NCBI GenBank assembly: GCA_937139435.1
Contig: CAKZPX010000064.1
Span: 1 to 7,497, forward strand
Origin: an uncultured bacterium
Lineage (GTDB): Bacteria > Hydrothermota > Tepidihabitantia > Tepidihabitantales > Tepidihabitantaceae
Direction of reading: 5' to 3'
Length of the DNA stretch: 7,497 nt
The notes under the pieces were generated by a model. That model was not told where the DNA came from. It ran no database searches and worked only from the letters and a program-made list of their open reading frames with translations. The position numbers and the translations under genes were made by a program. Numbering within the stretch: position 1 is the stretch's first letter; the number at the start of each line of letters is the position of its first letter. Positions 5,727 through 7,497 of the stretch are shown here, one piece after another.

Positions 5727-6562
5727 TGATGAACTCGGCACCAGAATGCTTTGACTGCGCCCTCAACCAGTGCCAGCGCATTGCCCGACTCTCTGGCTCC
5801 TCATCGGAACAGATTACCAGATTGCTCTCCACCCTTGCCCCGCTGCGCCAGGAAATGGACTTAAATGAACCACCCAGCACCGCTACCTCCCGGATACTGC
5901 GCAAGGCAATGGCACTGCTGGGTGTAACCGACCCCTTTGCCGCGGTGCGCGAGGAGCAAAATCGCCTTGCCCGGGAAATCGTCCAGCAACTCGCTCACCA
6001 AACCGCAGCAAACCTTAAACAGAGGTTATTGCTGGCTGCTGCTGGCAATGTGCTTGATGTCGGTCCCCGACACAGTTTCAACCTCCATGACCGGCTCCAG
6101 CAACTCCACTTTGCCCATGACGACACCGCGCTACTCTTCGCAAGACTGCGCAATGCCCGCACCCTGCTCTACATCCTTGACAACGCCGGAGAAGCGGTGT
6201 TTGACCGCCTGGTTCTGGAACAGGTTGCGGTACCCGAAATTACCATCGTTGCCCGCTCCGAACCGCTTCTCAACGACATTACCGTTACCGAAGCAGAACT
6301 ACTGGGTTTTAACACACTGGGGCGGGTAATCGGCAGCGGCTCCTGTTATCTCGGAATTGACCTCAATACCGTTACCGAGGAGTTTAAACAGTTGTATTAC
6401 GCCGCTGATGTCGTCATCGCCAAGGGTCACGCCAATTTTGAAGCGCTGGTTGATGACGGTCGGGACGGTTTTTACCTCCTCACCGCCAAATGTGAACTGG
6501 TTGCCCGGCGCTTAAAAGTCCCTTTAGGGCAATCGGTCTGCTACTACTCACCGGGAAGATAA
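5726..6562 (+). CDS. DUF89/ARMT1-like metal-dependent phosphatase
   Basis: A 278-residue protein of the DUF89 family, whose characterised members are metal-dependent phosphatases proposed to remove damaged or excess phosphometabolites. The family pattern is clear: N-terminal CxxC (C8, C11) followed by C16, as in the prokaryotic subfamily; AAAGNVLDVG (104-113); YILDNAGEAVFDRL (149-162), the signature with metal-ligand Asp152-Asn153; ARSEPLLNDIT (176-186) with Asn183-Asp184; IAKGHANFEAL (231-241); and the C-terminal LTAKCELVARRLKVPLGQ (252-269). The length matches the prokaryotic subfamily. The first ATG overlaps the preceding stop as TGATG, and a second ATG follows at once (5729), so translational coupling is likely and the exact start is uncertain by one codon. 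It is followed after 1 nt by hypC. The physiological substrate cannot be told from sequence; a phosphorylated product linked to carbamoyl phosphate metabolism is only a guess. Confidence 0.88.
   Translation: MMNSAPECFDCALNQCQRIARLSGSSSEQITRLLSTLAPLRQEMDLNEPPSTATSRILRKAMALLGVTDPFAAVREEQNRLAREIVQQLAHQTAANLKQRLLLAAAGNVLDVGPRHSFNLHDRLQQLHFAHDDTALLFARLRNARTLLYILDNAGEAVFDRLVLEQVAVPEITIVARSEPLLNDITVTEAELLGFNTLGRVIGSGSCYLGIDLNTVTEEFKQLYYAADVVIAKGHANFEALVDDGRDGFYLLTAKCELVARRLKVPLGQSVCYYSPGR
6553..6558 (+). promoter_or_regulatory. Ribosome binding site of hypC
   Basis: GGGAAG, 5 nt before the hypC ATG and inside the last codons of the DUF89 gene. It is a modest match but correctly placed, and it supports the MCLAIP start. 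Confidence 0.5.
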
Positions 6563-6563
6563 A

Positions 6564-6815
6564 ATGTGTCTGGCGATACCGACCCGGATTGTTGCCATTG
6601 ATGGTGAAAAGGCAATCGGTGCGGTCGGCGGAGTAAAAAGGGAAATTTCAATTGTCATGACCCCGGGAGTCAAGGTTGGCGACTATGTCATTGTCCACGC
6701 TGGATTTGCTATCCAGACTGTTGACCCGACCACCGCTACCGAATCACTGGCTATCTTTTCTGCGATGGAGAAAAAGGTCAGCGAATTAAAACAGAAAAGA
6801 AAAAAGACCCCTTAA
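6564..6815 (+). CDS. hypC: [NiFe]-hydrogenase maturation chaperone HypC
   Basis: This 83-residue cytoplasmic HypC/HybG/HupF family protein has the usual length. It opens with MCLAIPTRIV, carrying the invariant Cys2 that, with HypD, holds the Fe(CN)2CO unit before insertion into the hydrogenase large subunit. Further family marks are the central GGVKREI (22-28), VGDYVIVHAGFAIQ (38-51) and the acidic/Thr segment before ESLAIF (60-65). The C-terminal 15 residues are lysine-rich and not conserved. It is the last gene of the arcC operon, starting 1 nt after the DUF89 stop. No hypA, B, D, E, F or hydrogenase structural gene is within the window, so HypC is separated from its usual partners here. 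It converges with the EIIA gene, sharing the TTAA at 6812-6815. Confidence 0.95.
   Translation: MCLAIPTRIVAIDGEKAIGAVGGVKREISIVMTPGVKVGDYVIVHAGFAIQTVDPTTATESLAIFSAMEKKVSELKQKRKKTP
6812..6815. other. Convergent stop-codon overlap in a TTAA palindrome
   Basis: The hypC stop TAA (6813-6815) and the EIIA stop TAA (complement of 6812-6814) share the palindrome TTAA. No intergenic space and no intrinsic terminator are visible between the two convergent units. Confidence 0.9.
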
Positions 6816-7309
6816 CAGACCGGCTCAATAATTGGTTCGCCCCCTTCTAACTGCTGCTGGGCAGTAAAAGAAATCACCCGTGCCGCATCAGCAGCGCTCG
6901 TTGCATTGAACGCCAGCTGGCGCACCCTTTCCAGGTGCAGCGCCCGCGCCAGTGTCGCAAGCACCTGGAGGTATACCGAATACAGCGATGGCGGCGAGAT
7001 AAGCGCCACAACCAGACTCACCGGCTCATTATCCCGGGCATGCCAGTCCAGCGCCGGATTCAACCGCACCACCACCACCAGAATCCGGTCAATAGAATTA
7101 ATTGCCGAATGCGGCAGGGCAACACCATGCCCGACACCGGTAGAACACAACTCTTCTCTCTTTCTAAACCCCTCAACCACCTCATCCCGGTCTGCGGCAA
7201 TCCCGGCACCCAACAACCGATCGGCAATCAGAGCGAATAACTGCTCCTGACTGGCGAGCGGTGGCGCATCAAACGCCAGTTCCGGAGCAACGATCGCAAC
7301 TAAGTCCAT
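6812..7309 (-). CDS. Stand-alone PTS EIIA type-2 (fructose/PtsN-like) domain protein
   Basis: A 165-residue cytoplasmic protein that is essentially one PTS EIIA type-2 domain (typically about 150 residues). The key motif is REELCSTGVGHGVALPHSAI (51-70), in which His67 of the ALPH core is the phosphate-accepting histidine and His61 precedes it. VVVRLNPALDW (79-89) and EPVSLVVALISPP (95-107) are the expected core strands. The last 15 residues or so are variable. No EIIB or EIIC domain is fused, so it is more likely a regulatory or PtsN-type phosphocarrier than a sugar importer by itself, but a transport partner could be elsewhere. The ATG at 7309 gives the normal N-terminus. An AAAGGAG lies 13 nt upstream (7329-7323), rather far, while GGGG lies at 4 nt. 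The start overlaps the 3' end of the upstream aminotransferase gene by 41 bp. The target cannot be named from context. Confidence 0.9.
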   Translation of the reverse strand: MDLVAIVAPELAFDAPPLASQEQLFALIADRLLGAGIAADRDEVVEGFRKREELCSTGVGHGVALPHSAINSIDRILVVVVRLNPALDWHARDNEPVSLVVALISPPSLYSVYLQVLATLARALHLERVRQLAFNATSAADAARVISFTAQQQLEGGEPIIEPVC

Positions 7310-7497
7310 AACGCCCCAAAATCTCCTTTATTAAATTGATAATGACCTCCTGCTCGGCTTCTGTCAAGTTTTGCCTTATCGGCAGACACAGCACCTCGGC
7401 GCTCGCCCGTTCCGCCTCGGGAAAAAACGCTCCGGGAAAAAGATGGGCAAACTCCGGTTGCCGGTGGATCGGCACTTCATAGTATACCTTGGTCTCA
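7269..7497 (-). CDS. DegT/DnrJ/EryC1/StrS-family aminotransferase, C-terminal 75 residues (5' end outside window)
   Basis: The open frame runs from the right edge to the TGA at 7271-7269. It contains the family's C-terminal signature: KVYYEVPIHRQPEF, then FFPEAERASAEVLCLPI, then NLTEAEQEVIINLIKEI. These PLP enzymes act mainly on nucleotide-linked keto-sugars in lipopolysaccharide, O-antigen, glycan or antibiotic sugar synthesis. Full-length members have about 370-400 residues, so the PLP lysine and most of the protein lie outside. The final residues after GRYGLS, SCDRCSGTGV, are not conserved and fall in the 41-bp overlap with the EIIA gene. A GTG at 7475 is internal and not a start. Substrate specificity cannot be judged from this fragment. 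Confidence 0.88.
   Translation of the reverse strand, partial: ETKVYYEVPIHRQPEFAHLFPGAFFPEAERASAEVLCLPIRQNLTEAEQEVIINLIKEILGRYGLSCDRCSGTGV
7323..7329 (-). promoter_or_regulatory. Possible ribosome binding site of the EIIA gene
   Basis: AAAGGAG on the minus strand, inside the aminotransferase gene, 13 nt before the EIIA ATG. The spacing is longer than usual, so the GGGG at 7316-7313 may contribute instead. Either way, re-initiation from the overlapping upstream gene is plausible. Confidence 0.4.

Overview
The window reads as a bacterial chromosome segment: genes are tightly packed, stops and starts overlap or nearly touch, aminoacyl-tRNA synthetases and tRNAs are of bacterial type, and the tRNAs do not encode CCA. 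Coding DNA is moderately GC-rich, with CCGG-rich codon usage. The GluRS variant, the secreted protein often labelled 'asparagine synthetase B', the DUF89 protein and HypC together recall uncultured thermophilic or anaerobic lineages such as candidate division WOR-3. That placement rests on remembered sequence style only and is weak.

Left block (1-3014, minus strand): a translation cluster read from right to left. A candidate promoter (TTGAGT-17-TATAAT, 3014 to 2986) precedes tRNA-Ser(UGA), tRNA-Ser(GCU), gltX (GluRS) and glnS (GlnRS, cut off at the left edge). No T-run terminator is visible between them, so they may form one transcript. Having both GluRS and GlnRS suggests direct charging of tRNA-Gln.

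Middle (2924-3557): about 630 bp without a convincing gene. It separates the leftward translation cluster from the rightward metabolic cluster. It holds several perfect inverted repeats (3132-3156, 3242-3265, 3455-3474) and candidate promoters in both directions.

Right block (3558-6815, plus strand): four genes with gaps of 3 nt, -1 nt and 1 nt, so almost certainly one operon. They are carbamate kinase (arcC), a putatively exported protein with a GATase1-like look that is commonly mislabelled asparagine synthetase B, a DUF89/ARMT1-like metal-dependent phosphatase, and the hydrogenase maturation chaperone HypC. Carbamoyl phosphate is the carbamate kinase substrate or product and is also the source of the cyanide ligands of [NiFe]-hydrogenase, whose Fe(CN)2CO unit is assembled on HypC/HypD. 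The operon may therefore join carbamoyl phosphate metabolism to hydrogenase maturation. This is the most interesting hypothesis in the window and it is an inference.

Right edge (6812-7497, minus strand): a stand-alone PTS EIIA type-2 domain protein, convergent with hypC, with both stop codons inside one TTAA palindrome. Its start overlaps by 41 bp the 3' end of a DegT/DnrJ/EryC1/StrS-type aminotransferase gene, of which only the C-terminus is inside the window.
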